Assembly (NCBI RefSeq): GCF_009720725.1
Contig: NZ_WNKT01000012.1
Span: 1-64,000 of the forward strand
Origin: Allochromatium palmeri
Lineage (GTDB): Bacteria > Pseudomonadota > Gammaproteobacteria > Chromatiales > Chromatiaceae
Direction of reading: 5' to 3'
DNA length: 64,000 nucleotides
Part shown: piece after piece, positions 1 through 7,845 of the stretch
Layout: each line of letters opens with the position of its first letter
Numbering within the stretch: the first letter of the stretch is position 1
The notes under the pieces: generated by a model
What the model saw: the letters and a program-made list of their open reading frames with translations, nothing else
Databases searched by the model: none
Told to the model about the DNA's origin: nothing
Position numbers and translations under genes: made by a program

Positions 1-135
1 GTTCAACAACGTCTCAAGCGTCCCGGGGCGTGGTGGCGCCTTGAGCAGGCCGAGGCCATGCTGGCGCTACGCCTCAACCGCGTCAATGGCCACTGGGAGG
101 ACTATTGGCAAGACCTGATTAAACAAGCGGCCTGA
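1..135 (+). CDS. Transposase C-terminal fragment (5' end outside window)
   Basis: An open frame enters from the window edge and ends at TGA 133-135, giving the last 44 residues of a protein. The tail has the pattern RLKRPGAWWRL, then AEAMLALR, then NGHWEDYW, which resembles the C-terminus of ISKra4-type transposases (a Gly-Ala/Met-x-Trp stretch, a run ending in LxLR, then G-x-W-x-x-Y/F-W). Family assignment is from memory of this pattern only. Only 7 bases separate its stop from the first possible start of the rluC frame, so an insertion sequence has probably landed directly upstream of rluC. The rest of the gene lies outside the window, so intactness cannot be judged. Confidence 0.5.
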   Translation, partial: VQQRLKRPGAWWRLEQAEAMLALRLNRVNGHWEDYWQDLIKQAA

Positions 136-142
136 CAACGAC

Positions 143-1231
143 GTGGCGCGCATCAGTTATGGTCGCACCCAAACGCTCAGGTTCAAATTGAAATCTTCAG
201 CCTCCGTCAAGAAATCCAACGCCTCGGGCCGCTCGACCCGCGATCCCCAGCAACCGCGCGCGAATGTGCAGTCCGGGGAGGCGTCGAAAGCGCCACAATA
301 TCTCCAGATCGATGAGCAGACAGATGGTCAGCGTATCGATAACTTTCTGCTGCGTGTCCTCAAGGGCGTACCGCGCAGTCATCTCTACCGACTGCTCAGA
401 CGCGGTGAAGTGCGGGTCAACAAGGGTCGGATCAAGGCCGAGTACCGCCTGCGCACCGGTGATCTGGTGCGTATTCCGCCGATCCGGCTCGGTGAGTCGG
501 CACCGCCGGGACGCGCGCCCGAAGCGCAACTGGCACGCCTGGAGCGCGCGGTCATCTATGAAGACGAGCGGCTGCTGGTGATCGACAAGCCGTCGGGCCT
601 GGCGGTGCATGGCGGCAGCGGTCTGAGCTATGGCCTGATCGAGTCACTGCGCCAGTTGCGTCCCGGACGCGAACTGGAGCTGGTCCACCGGCTCGACCGC
701 GACACCTCGGGCTGCCTGGTTATCTGCAAGCGTCGCAGCGCACTGCGCGAGCTGCATGCCTTGATCCGCGAGGGCGGCGGCATGGATAAGCGCTATCTGG
801 CCCTAATCCTGGGCGAACTGCCACGCCCGGAACTGCTGGTCGATGCGCCGTTGAAGAAAAACGTTCTGAGCAGCGGCGAGCGTCTGGTCCGGGTCGATGC
901 GCACGAAGGCAAGGCGGCGCGCACCCGCTTTCGGCGTTTGCAGCGCTTTACCATCGACGGCCAGCCACTGACGCTGGTCGAGGCGGAACTCATCACCGGC
1001 CGCACCCATCAAATCCGTGTCCATGCCGCCCATCTCGGCGCACCGCTGGCGGGCGATGACAAATATGGCGACGAGGCGGCCAATCGCCGACTCAAGGGCT
1101 ATGGGCTGACACGGCTCTTTCTGCACGCCGCCGCGCTGAGTTTCAAACTCGATTACATGGCCCGTCCACTGCGTCTGGAATCGCCCTTGCCGAATGAACT
1201 ACAACAGGTGCTGAACGCCCTGGAGAATTAA
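143..1231 (+). CDS. rluC: 23S rRNA pseudouridine synthase RluC
   Basis: Makes pseudouridine at 23S rRNA sites (955, 2504 and 2580 in E. coli). An S4 RNA-binding domain lies at about residues 55-115 (QRIDNFLLRVLKGVPRS, GEVRVNKGR). The RsuA/RluA catalytic domain follows, with the HRLDRDTSG motif whose Asp is residue 185 of the longest frame; the later GRTHQIRVH is also typical. The longest frame starts with GTG at 143 and has about 45 residues more than E. coli RluC before the S4 domain. A later GTG at 266 would give a more usual length, so the start is unsure. The basic extension lies immediately after a transposase end and may be partly IS-derived. Four bases separate its stop from the HAD gene. 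Confidence 0.93.
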   Translation: MARISYGRTQTLRFKLKSSASVKKSNASGRSTRDPQQPRANVQSGEASKAPQYLQIDEQTDGQRIDNFLLRVLKGVPRSHLYRLLRRGEVRVNKGRIKAEYRLRTGDLVRIPPIRLGESAPPGRAPEAQLARLERAVIYEDERLLVIDKPSGLAVHGGSGLSYGLIESLRQLRPGRELELVHRLDRDTSGCLVICKRRSALRELHALIREGGGMDKRYLALILGELPRPELLVDAPLKKNVLSSGERLVRVDAHEGKAARTRFRRLQRFTIDGQPLTLVEAELITGRTHQIRVHAAHLGAPLAGDDKYGDEAANRRLKGYGLTRLFLHAAALSFKLDYMARPLRLESPLPNELQQVLNALEN

Positions 1232-1234
1232 CGC

Positions 1235-1891
1235 GTGAATTTCGAACTGATCGTTTTCGACTGGGATGGAACCCTGATGGATTCCGAGGCGCTGATCGTC
1301 ACCTGCATTCAGGCCGCCTTCCGTGACCTGGGGCTTCCCGAGCCGACGCCCGCAGTGGCCCGCGACGTCATCGGACTTGGATTGGAGCAGGCCATGGAAC
1401 GGTTGTTGCCCACGGGTGACGCGGCTTTGCACACCGAGGTCGCACTTCAATATCGCCGTCATTTCCTGGGCGGCGATCAGGCGCCCTCTGTGCTGTTTCC
1501 GGGCGCGCGCGAGACGCTCGACTGGATGACCGGGCAGGGCTACCGGCTGGCGGTGGCCACCGGCAAGAGTCGCACGGGTCTGAACAAATCGCTCGACGAG
1601 AGCGGACTGCGCAGCGTTTTTCATGCCACGCGCACCGCCGACGAGACCTTTTCCAAGCCGCATCCACAGATGCTGCTGGAACTGATGGACGAGCTGGGCG
1701 CGCGCCCCGAGGAAACGCTCATGATCGGCGACACCGAATACGATCTGCAAATGGCCAACAATGCCGGTGTGCGTTCGCTGGCGGTCTGCTACGGCGTTCA
1801 TACGCCGGAGCGGCTGCTGGCGTGTGAGCCGCTCGCCTGTCTCGATTCGCTCCGGGCCGTTCGCGCCTGGCTGACCGAACAGGCCCGTTGA
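1235..1891 (+). CDS. HAD-family hydrolase, phosphoglycolate phosphatase-like
   Basis: Haloacid dehalogenase superfamily phosphatase of 218 residues, the usual Gph/PGPase-like size. Motif I is FDWDGTLMDSE with nucleophile Asp9 and Asp11. Motif II is in the VATGKS region, motif III is the Lys of FSKPHPQM, and motif IV is MIGDTEYDLQMA. The cap insertion between motifs I and II is mainly helical, as in subfamily IA. It starts at GTG 1235, just after the rluC stop, and precedes the SppA-like gene, so the three probably form one transcript. This rluC-HAD-peptidase order recurs in gammaproteobacteria. The substrate cannot be fixed from sequence; phosphoglycolate or a nucleotide monophosphate are possible. 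Confidence 0.88.
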   Translation: MNFELIVFDWDGTLMDSEALIVTCIQAAFRDLGLPEPTPAVARDVIGLGLEQAMERLLPTGDAALHTEVALQYRRHFLGGDQAPSVLFPGARETLDWMTGQGYRLAVATGKSRTGLNKSLDESGLRSVFHATRTADETFSKPHPQMLLELMDELGARPEETLMIGDTEYDLQMANNAGVRSLAVCYGVHTPERLLACEPLACLDSLRAVRAWLTEQAR

Positions 1892-1925
1892 GACATCCGA
1901 CGCCCCCACTGTTTCGAGGACACGC

Positions 1926-2936
1926 ATGAACTGGACATTTTGGAAGAAACGGCGCGAGCCGATGCCTGCACCCGGTCAGCCGGACTGGGAACGCGCCCTG
2001 CTCAATCGGCTCGCTGTCGAGTATCTGGACGATCAGCGCAAGCGCCGGCGCTGGTCGACGGTATTCAAGCTCCTGATCCTGGTCTATCTGATCGGCGTAC
2101 TGATCGTTGCCAACAGCGCTGGGCTGTCGGATGCCGTCAAGGTCGGTGAGGACCATACGGCGCTCATCGAAGTCAAGGGCGTCATCGCATCCGACTCGGA
2201 CGCCAGCGCCGATCGTGTCATCACGGCACTGCGCGCGGCTTTCGAAGCCAAGCACGTCAAGGGCATCATCCTGCGCATCAACAGCCCCGGCGGCAGCCCG
2301 GTTCAAGCCGGCTACATCAACGACGAGATCAAACGGCTCAAGGAAAAATACAAAAAGGACCACAAGGATAAGGACATGCCAGTCTATGCCGTAGCGGTCG
2401 ATCTCTGTGCCTCGGGCGGCTATTACGTCGCTGTCGGCGCCGATGCTATCTATGTCGACAAGGCCAGTCTGATCGGCTCCATCGGCGTGCGTATCGACAG
2501 CTTCGGTTTCCAGGAGGCGATGGCGGACCTGGGCATCGAGCGCCGTCTGCTGACGGCGGGCGCTAACAAGGGCATCCTCGATCCCTTCTCGCCGCTCGAT
2601 GCCGCTCAGCGCGACTTCATCCAGAGCGTGCTCGACCAGCTGCATGGTCAGTTCATCGACGAGGTCAAACAGGGGCGCGGCGACAAGCTCAAGGGCGGCG
2701 ATGAACTCTTCAGCGGGCTGTTCTGGAGCGGTCAGGAAGCGGTCGCACTGGGATTGGCTGATGGCTTCGGCAGTTCCAGCCAGGTGGCGCGCGAGATCAT
2801 CGGCGCCGAGAAGATCGTCGAATACACCAAGAAGCGCGATCTGCTCGACTCCATCGCCAAGCGCTTCGGGGCCTTGGTCGGACTCGGGATGATGGAGAGC
2901 CTGGGTGTCTCTAGCGGGCTGAGCCTGCCGCGCTGA
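1926..2936 (+). CDS. sppA: Signal peptide peptidase SppA-like S49 serine protease
   Basis: Membrane-anchored S49 peptidase of 336 residues, the short single-domain form (E. coli SppA is about twice as long). Residues 1-40 are charged and cytoplasmic, then one membrane segment lies at about 44-64 (KLLILVYLIGVLIVANSAG). The protease domain contains LRINSPGGSP, the catalytic serine in CASGGYYVA (Ser163) and the probable general-base lysine in AGANKGILDPFSP (Lys215). This Ser/Lys dyad is known for SppA. It is expected to degrade leftover signal peptides at the periplasmic face of the inner membrane. The start ATG has a GAGGACACGC sequence upstream. It is the third gene after rluC. Confidence 0.9.
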   Translation: MNWTFWKKRREPMPAPGQPDWERALLNRLAVEYLDDQRKRRRWSTVFKLLILVYLIGVLIVANSAGLSDAVKVGEDHTALIEVKGVIASDSDASADRVITALRAAFEAKHVKGIILRINSPGGSPVQAGYINDEIKRLKEKYKKDHKDKDMPVYAVAVDLCASGGYYVAVGADAIYVDKASLIGSIGVRIDSFGFQEAMADLGIERRLLTAGANKGILDPFSPLDAAQRDFIQSVLDQLHGQFIDEVKQGRGDKLKGGDELFSGLFWSGQEAVALGLADGFGSSSQVAREIIGAEKIVEYTKKRDLLDSIAKRFGALVGLGMMESLGVSSGLSLPR

Positions 2937-2983
2937 ATCCAGTCGCGGGTGTCCGCCTCTCGATCAGAGCTGCGGATGCCATT

Positions 2984-3595
2984 TCACTGGGTCAGAGCGG
3001 TCTGGATGGCCTCCAGATCCAACTGCTCGAAATAGGCTTCGATCGCGCGGCTGTCAGCCAGTTGACTGCCCTTGCCCTGAATTACCAGCCGATTGCCGAC
3101 CATGAGCGTGATCTCATAGTCGGTGCTGTCGGCGGCGTGCTCCAGCATGCCGCGATAGCCCTTGAACGAATAGGTCTGCATGTCCTGGTTGTTCTGCATC
3201 ACGAAGGGCATGGACATGGCCATGGTCAGCATGGGCATCAGGGGTGAGTCGGCCATCAGGCTGAGCGTGATTTCGGCGCCGTCCTCGCGTCGATAGTGCC
3301 GGGTCAGGGTCGTGCCTGTGATCATGGCCGCCATGCCGCCGGACTGTGACTCGGGCGCCTCGGCCGTCCAACCGGCGAGCGGCTCGGGCAGGAGCTTCAC
3401 CAGATTGGCTGTCATCTGCTCCTGGATCTTGGCCACCGCGAAATTGAGCGTCTCGATGGCGGTTCTCAGCTCACCCGACTCATAGGCTTTGTGGGCGATA
3501 TCGAGCTGGTCGGTCACCTCGTCGGCCCGAACCGGTGCGACAAGACAGAGACTGGTGGCCAGGACGAAGAATGGAGCGCGTGAGAGCATGTGCAT
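2984..3595 (-). CDS. Exported protein of unknown function
   Basis: I do not recognise the family. The 203-residue product starts with a clear Sec signal peptide (MHMLSRAPFFVLATSLCLV, cleavage probably after VRA at about residue 24). The mature part begins with a short amphipathic helix region rich in Asp, Glu and Ala (about 25-65). A mixed alpha/beta domain with a Met-rich stretch follows (residues about 120-140, with several M-x-M repeats). No cysteines, lipobox or catalytic motif are visible. It is convergent with the SppA-like gene and lies downstream of the DsrC-like gene on the same strand, 56 bases away, so the two may be cotranscribed. A periplasmic location is likely. Confidence 0.75.
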   Translation of the reverse strand: MHMLSRAPFFVLATSLCLVAPVRADEVTDQLDIAHKAYESGELRTAIETLNFAVAKIQEQMTANLVKLLPEPLAGWTAEAPESQSGGMAAMITGTTLTRHYRREDGAEITLSLMADSPLMPMLTMAMSMPFVMQNNQDMQTYSFKGYRGMLEHAADSTDYEITLMVGNRLVIQGKGSQLADSRAIEAYFEQLDLEAIQTALTQ

Positions 3596-3651
3596 GTGAC
3601 TCTAATGGGATCGGCGCGCGCCGGCGAAGTCGGTGCGCGCCTGGATCGAGG

Positions 3652-4017
3652 TTATTGAACGCTACCGAACGACTTGTCGACTGCGCCTGAGGGGGCCGTC
3701 AGACCGGCGAAACGGCAACCCTGGGCGACCGGGCCGCCTGGAAAGAGACCATAGAGGTACTTGATGCCGCCCTGGGCGTGGAAGGATTCGTCGAGTGCAT
3801 CATGGAGTTCGCGGACATTGGGGTGGTCATGGCGCCCGAAATAGTCCTGTAGCGCCTGAATCGTGCGCCAGTGATCGGCGGTGAGTTCGAGTCCGTCGTG
3901 CTGGGCCGCCTCTTCGGCGACCGAGCGGTTCCAGTCGACGGGGGCCTGCGGAAAGTCGGGATCGGTCGCGGGGATCGCGTTTGGATTGAGGATCCCGCTC
4001 ATGGTCGTGGTTGTCAT
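3652..4017 (-). CDS. DsrC/TusE-family protein lacking the penultimate-type cysteine
   Basis: DsrC/TusE/RspA family: small proteins that carry sulfur or act in regulation. The fold signature is visible: NRSVAEEAAQHDGLELT, HWRTIQALQDYF and the C-terminal arm LFPGGPVAQGCRFAGLTAPSGA. In true DsrC the arm has two redox cysteines 11 positions apart, and TusE keeps only the one near the end. Here the upstream cysteine is present (QGCRFAGL), but the position of the terminal cysteine is alanine (PSGAV). The chain also runs about nine residues further, ending VDKSFGSVQ. It is 121 residues against about 105-115 usual. It therefore probably cannot form the DsrC trisulfide. A sulfur-binding or regulatory paralogue is possible. 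Purple sulfur bacteria are known to carry several such paralogues. Confidence 0.85.
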   Translation of the reverse strand: MTTTTMSGILNPNAIPATDPDFPQAPVDWNRSVAEEAAQHDGLELTADHWRTIQALQDYFGRHDHPNVRELHDALDESFHAQGGIKYLYGLFPGGPVAQGCRFAGLTAPSGAVDKSFGSVQ

Positions 4018-4159
4018 ATTCGTCCTCCCGAGCGTGTTATGTCTCAGTGATGTTGGCCTGGCTCCGGCCGGTGATGGGTGCGTTCACGCCTGCCCATGAC
4101 GTCATCCTATCGTCACACTGGAGTGTCGAGCCTTTCGCGAGCGAGTTCAATACGGATTC

Positions 4160-4747
4160 CTACCCCCGCGAGCGACGTCTGTAGTCCCAGGGTGTCTGAT
4201 GCGTGCCCCGGCGGCTCCAGATGCCGCGCTTGGCCGCCTGCGCTTCACGCTCGGCACTAAAATAGCGCCGGCTGTTGCAGTACTGCGGGTAGACCGCCGC
4301 CTGACCGTTCTCGACCTGCTCCAGATTGAGCAGTCGCGGCTCGGCGTCCGTGGTGTAGATCTCGCCGACCGTGCGCCCGTACTGATCCTGGTCGATCTTG
4401 AGCAATCGCACCTCGCTGGGTGTAATAGACTTGAGCGCATCGCGCGAGCGCGTGCCCCAGGGTTTCTGTGCCATTTCGGGCGCGTCGATGCAGTAAAGGC
4501 GCACCTTCACCAACTGGGTGCCGCAGCGCAGACGCATCGTATCGCCGTCGCTGATCTTCTCGACCCGACAGTCCTTGCCGCTCAGGGGGAGCTTCCAGGC
4601 GTTCGGGATCAGATCGCCGCCCCAGTGCTCGACGGCCCAGAGTCCGAGCACAGCCAGGGCGACTCCGCCGACCGAACGCGCCGAGAGCCGCCCTGGGTTT
4701 CTGAGTTTCGAGCGCAGATAGTGCTTGAGGAAGGTTTGCAGTCGCAT
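4160..4747 (-). CDS. Thermonuclease-family (SNase-like) membrane-anchored nuclease
   Basis: Staphylococcal-nuclease-like OB-fold protein of 195 residues. A hydrophobic segment at about 25-42 (SVGGVALAVLGLWAVEH) should anchor it or export it. The nuclease domain follows from about residue 58: KISDGDTMRLRCG, then VRLYCIDAPE and DQYGRTVGEIYT. These hold the Asp of DGDT, the Arg of VRLYCIDAPE, its Glu and the Arg of YGRTVG, which correspond to the Ca-binding and catalytic residues of the family. The C-terminal tail is strongly basic (RRGTHQTPWDYRRRSRG). It begins 13 bases after the ppk1 stop on the same strand and probably shares its transcript. Substrate is likely DNA or RNA in the periplasm. 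Confidence 0.85.
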   Translation of the reverse strand: MRLQTFLKHYLRSKLRNPGRLSARSVGGVALAVLGLWAVEHWGGDLIPNAWKLPLSGKDCRVEKISDGDTMRLRCGTQLVKVRLYCIDAPEMAQKPWGTRSRDALKSITPSEVRLLKIDQDQYGRTVGEIYTTDAEPRLLNLEQVENGQAAVYPQYCNSRRYFSAEREAQAAKRGIWSRRGTHQTPWDYRRRSRG

Positions 4748-4760
4748 GTCGGGTTCGGCC

Positions 4761-7010
4761 TCAAGCCTGTCCCTTCTCGCGCAGTCGCCATTGGAAATGG
4801 CTCAGCAGCCTGGAGCGGACCTTCTTTTCTTTGTGCTTGGCGGCGGCGGCCAGACGCTTCTCGGCCACGCCGATCAGGGTTTCCTGAGCGCCCTTCTTGC
4901 TGTCGTCTTCAGGTATGCGTTGAGTGTAATTGCCGTTGGCGTCCATGTCCCAGGCCGAGCGGGTGTCGGCGAACTGCACATCCAGGATCAGACGCAGCTC
5001 CTGACGCAGCTCGGGATTCTCGACCGGGGCATGGACCTCAACCCGGCTTTCGAGATTGCGCCGCATCATGTCGGCCGAGCCGATGTAATACTCCTCCTCG
5101 CCGCCGTTGCGGAAATAGATAATGCGCGCGTGTTCGAGGAAGCGTCCAATGATCGAAACCACGCGCGCGCGCTCACTGATGCCGGGCAGACCCGGACGGA
5201 AGCGGCAGGTGTCGCGCACGATCAGATCGACCTGCACCCCGGCGCGGCTGGCCTTGTAGAGCGCGCGCGTGATGTCGGCGTCTTCGAGGGCGTTCATCTT
5301 CATCTGGATGACACCGCCGCCGTCCTCGCGCTTGTGGTGCTCGATCTCGCGGTTGATCTTGTCGATCAGGGCGCGCTTGAGGTTATAGGGCGCAGCCAGG
5401 ATCTTGCGGTAGCTCGGCGGCGGCGAGTAGCCGGTGAGGTAGTTGAAGAGTTCGGTCAGATCCTGCCCGATGTCTTCGTCGCAGCCGAGCATCCCGAGAT
5501 CCGTGTAGAGCTTGGCGGTCCCGGCGTGATAGTTGCCGGTGCCGATATGGTAGTAGCGGCGCAGTTGTGAATAGTCGCGACGGACGATGAAGATCAGCTT
5601 GCTGTGGGTCTTGAGTCCCATGACGCCATAGTTGACATGGATGCCCTCGGCTTCAAGCCGCCGCGCCCACTGGATGTTGGCTGCTTCGTCGAAACGCGCC
5701 TTGAGCTCGACCAGCACCGCGACCTGTTTGCCGTTGCGCGCGGCCTGGATCAGCGAATCCAGGATGGCCCCGGCGGAGGTGCGGTAGAGCGTCATCTTGA
5801 TCGCCAGCACCTTGGGGTCATCAGCCGCCGTGCGCAGAAAACGCTCGACCGAGGTGCTGAACGGCTGATAGGGATGCTGGAGCAGGATCGGGCCGCTCTC
5901 GCGGATGATATGGAAGATGTTGCGCCGATCCTTGGCCAGCAGCGGATGATCGACCGGACGGTGGGGTTTGTCGTGCAGATCCGGGATCTCGATGCCGGCG
6001 ATCTCGAACAGATCGCGCAGGGCGAACATGCCCTCGACCTCGATGACGTCCTCGGCCTCGTTCAGACCCAGCTCGGCGGCAAGCATGCCGCGATGGGTGG
6101 CTTCCATGCCTGGATCGACTTCCAGCCGCACGATGGGCGCGAAATGGCGCTCGCGCAGTTCGCTCTCGATCATCTCCAGCAGGTCGTTGGCTGCTTCCAT
6201 GTCCGGCTCGACGATGGCGTTGCGGGTGACGCGGAACAGCGCGCAGGAGACGAACTCCATGCCCGGAAACAGCATGTCGAGGTTGTTGACGATCAGGTCT
6301 TCGAGCGTGACATAGGTGTGGGTGCCGTCGACCGAGACCAGGCGTTTGGAGACGTCCTTGTGCACAGGAACCTTGAGGCGGGCCATGTAGATCTCGGTGC
6401 CGCCGGGGTAGCGCAGGGTGACGAGCAGATTGAGCGCCAGGTTGGAGATGAAGGGGAAGGGGTGCGCCGGGTCCATTGCCAGAGGCGTGAGCATGGGGAA
6501 GATGTTGGCGCGGAAGTGTTCGCGCAGGCGCTCGCGGGCGTCGTCGGGGAGATCCTTGTACAGCAGGATCCGGATGTCGTAGGCGTCGAGTTCACGCATG
6601 AGTTCGACATGGATGCGACGCAGTTCGGATTGGAATTCACCCACGGCCGCCTGGCATTCCTTGAGCTGCTGGGCCGGGGTGCGCCCGTCGAGTCCGGCGG
6701 TATGGATGCCGGCGGCGATCTGCTGTTTGAGACCGCCGATGCGCTTCATGAAAAACTCATCGAGATTACTGCTGACGATGGCCAGGAACTTGACCCGCTC
6801 CAGGAGCGGGGTACGCAGATCCTCGGCTTCGTGGAGCACGCGGCGGTTGAAGGCGAGCCAGGTCAGTTCGCGACTCAGGTAGAGGCTGGGATCGTCGAGG
6901 TCGATTTCAGGCGGCGGGAGCGGGATCTCCTCGGCGGTCGACTCGATGCGGGTCGCGTCTTCGGTCAGGGCTTGGCTCGTGCTCATGGCGGTCTCGGTCC
7001 TCGTCGGCAT
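4761..7010 (-). CDS. ppk1: Polyphosphate kinase 1
   Basis: Makes long-chain polyphosphate reversibly from ATP. The 749-residue chain has all four PPK1 domains: N-terminal helical domain (LYLSRELTWLAFNRRVLHEA), middle domain, and two phospholipase-D-like C-terminal domains. The expected histidines are in GLKTHSKLIF (autophosphorylated His) and in FLEHARIIYF. The motif YYIGSADMMRRNLESRVEV is characteristic. Starts at ATG 7010 or ATG 6986 are both possible; neither has a strong ribosome site. The N-terminal 40 residues are low-complexity and acidic, longer than in E. coli. It is divergent from cmoA and upstream of the nuclease gene. Many purple sulfur bacteria store polyphosphate, which fits. 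Confidence 0.96.
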   Translation of the reverse strand: MPTRTETAMSTSQALTEDATRIESTAEEIPLPPPEIDLDDPSLYLSRELTWLAFNRRVLHEAEDLRTPLLERVKFLAIVSSNLDEFFMKRIGGLKQQIAAGIHTAGLDGRTPAQQLKECQAAVGEFQSELRRIHVELMRELDAYDIRILLYKDLPDDARERLREHFRANIFPMLTPLAMDPAHPFPFISNLALNLLVTLRYPGGTEIYMARLKVPVHKDVSKRLVSVDGTHTYVTLEDLIVNNLDMLFPGMEFVSCALFRVTRNAIVEPDMEAANDLLEMIESELRERHFAPIVRLEVDPGMEATHRGMLAAELGLNEAEDVIEVEGMFALRDLFEIAGIEIPDLHDKPHRPVDHPLLAKDRRNIFHIIRESGPILLQHPYQPFSTSVERFLRTAADDPKVLAIKMTLYRTSAGAILDSLIQAARNGKQVAVLVELKARFDEAANIQWARRLEAEGIHVNYGVMGLKTHSKLIFIVRRDYSQLRRYYHIGTGNYHAGTAKLYTDLGMLGCDEDIGQDLTELFNYLTGYSPPPSYRKILAAPYNLKRALIDKINREIEHHKREDGGGVIQMKMNALEDADITRALYKASRAGVQVDLIVRDTCRFRPGLPGISERARVVSIIGRFLEHARIIYFRNGGEEEYYIGSADMMRRNLESRVEVHAPVENPELRQELRLILDVQFADTRSAWDMDANGNYTQRIPEDDSKKGAQETLIGVAEKRLAAAAKHKEKKVRSRLLSHFQWRLREKGQA

Positions 7011-7067
7011 GGATCTTCAAATTCTATACCCAATAGATGTCGAGATTGCATTACGCGCCAGGAAAGC

Positions 7068-7079
7068 GTGATCGATCAC
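7068..7079. promoter_or_regulatory. Perfect 12-bp palindrome between ppk1 and cmoA
   Basis: GTGATCGATCAC reads the same on both strands and lies in the 97-base divergent spacer. A possible -10 element for cmoA (TACAAT, about 7096-7101) lies just downstream, and one for ppk1 (TATAGA on the minus strand, near 7022-7032) just upstream. It resembles a Crp/Fnr half-site pair, but the spacing is 2 bases too short for Crp. Its role as an operator is only a guess. Confidence 0.25.
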
Positions 7080-7107
7080 ACAGGATTTGGCTTGTACAAT
7101 CGCACCG

Positions 7108-7845
7108 ATGAAAGACACTGTGATCGATGATCTGTTCGACCGCGCTGCCGGGCCGGTCCGTCCCTTCGAGTTCGATGCCGATGTGGCGCGCGTCTTCCCT
7201 GACATGGTGCGCCGCTCGGTGCCGGGCTATGCCGAGCTGGTTGGTCTCAGCGGACTGATCGCGCGGCGCGTGGCGGGGCCGGGGGCGCGCTGTTATGACC
7301 TGGGTTGTTCGCTGGGGGCGGTGACGCGCTCGATCCTGCGCCAGACTGGCCCGGATGTCTCGGTGATTGCGGTCGACAATGCGCCGGCGATGATCGAAGG
7401 TCTGCGCGCGCGTCTGGCCGATGAGTCCAGCATCGATGCCGGGCGGGTCAAGACGCGATGTGCCGACATCCAGTCGATCGCCATCGAACAGGCGAGCCTG
7501 GTGGTGCTCAATCTGACACTCCAATTCGTCCCCATCGAGGAGCGGCTCGGACTCCTGCAACGCATCCGCGCCGGGCTGGTGCCAGGCGGGGTACTGATCC
7601 TGGCCGAAAAGTTTGCCGCTCCCGTGGGGCGCGAAAGCGACTGGCTGACCGCTCTGCACGAGGATTTCAAACGCGCCAACGGTTACAGCGAGCTGGCCAT
7701 CGCGCGCAAACGCACCGCGCTGGAACAAGTGCTGATCCCCGAAAGGCTGGAGGAACACGAGCGCCGGCTTGCCGAGGCCGGTTTCGCCGGCTCGGTGCGC
7801 TGGTTCCAAAGTCTCAACTTCGTGGCCTGGCTAGCATGGACCTGA
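7108..7845 (+). CDS. cmoA: Carboxy-S-adenosyl-L-methionine synthase CmoA
   Basis: Makes carboxy-SAM from SAM and prephenate, the donor for cmo5U34 modification of tRNA. The start ATG 7108 gives MKDTVIDDLFDR, close to the usual CmoA beginning; an upstream TTG at 7087 would add seven residues. The Rossmann SAM site is CYDLGCSLGAVT, followed by VIAVDNAPAMI. The region FAAPVGRESDWLTALHEDFK carries conserved CmoA residues. The length, 245 residues, is typical. Its last 10 bases overlap the start of cmoB, so the pair is translationally coupled, as cmoAB in E. coli. Confidence 0.95.
   Translation: MKDTVIDDLFDRAAGPVRPFEFDADVARVFPDMVRRSVPGYAELVGLSGLIARRVAGPGARCYDLGCSLGAVTRSILRQTGPDVSVIAVDNAPAMIEGLRARLADESSIDAGRVKTRCADIQSIAIEQASLVVLNLTLQFVPIEERLGLLQRIRAGLVPGGVLILAEKFAAPVGRESDWLTALHEDFKRANGYSELAIARKRTALEQVLIPERLEEHERRLAEAGFAGSVRWFQSLNFVAWLAWT

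Noticed and set aside
7068-7079. Crp or Fnr site at GTGATCGATCAC
   Set aside because: The half-sites are closer by two bases than in Crp, and the outer bases do not fit Fnr. Kept only as an unassigned palindrome.
5604-7130. 508-codon open frame opposite ppk1
   Set aside because: It is a shadow of ppk1 in high-GC DNA. The minus-strand frame has clear PPK1 motifs, and this one matches nothing I know and has a composition typical of antisense frames.
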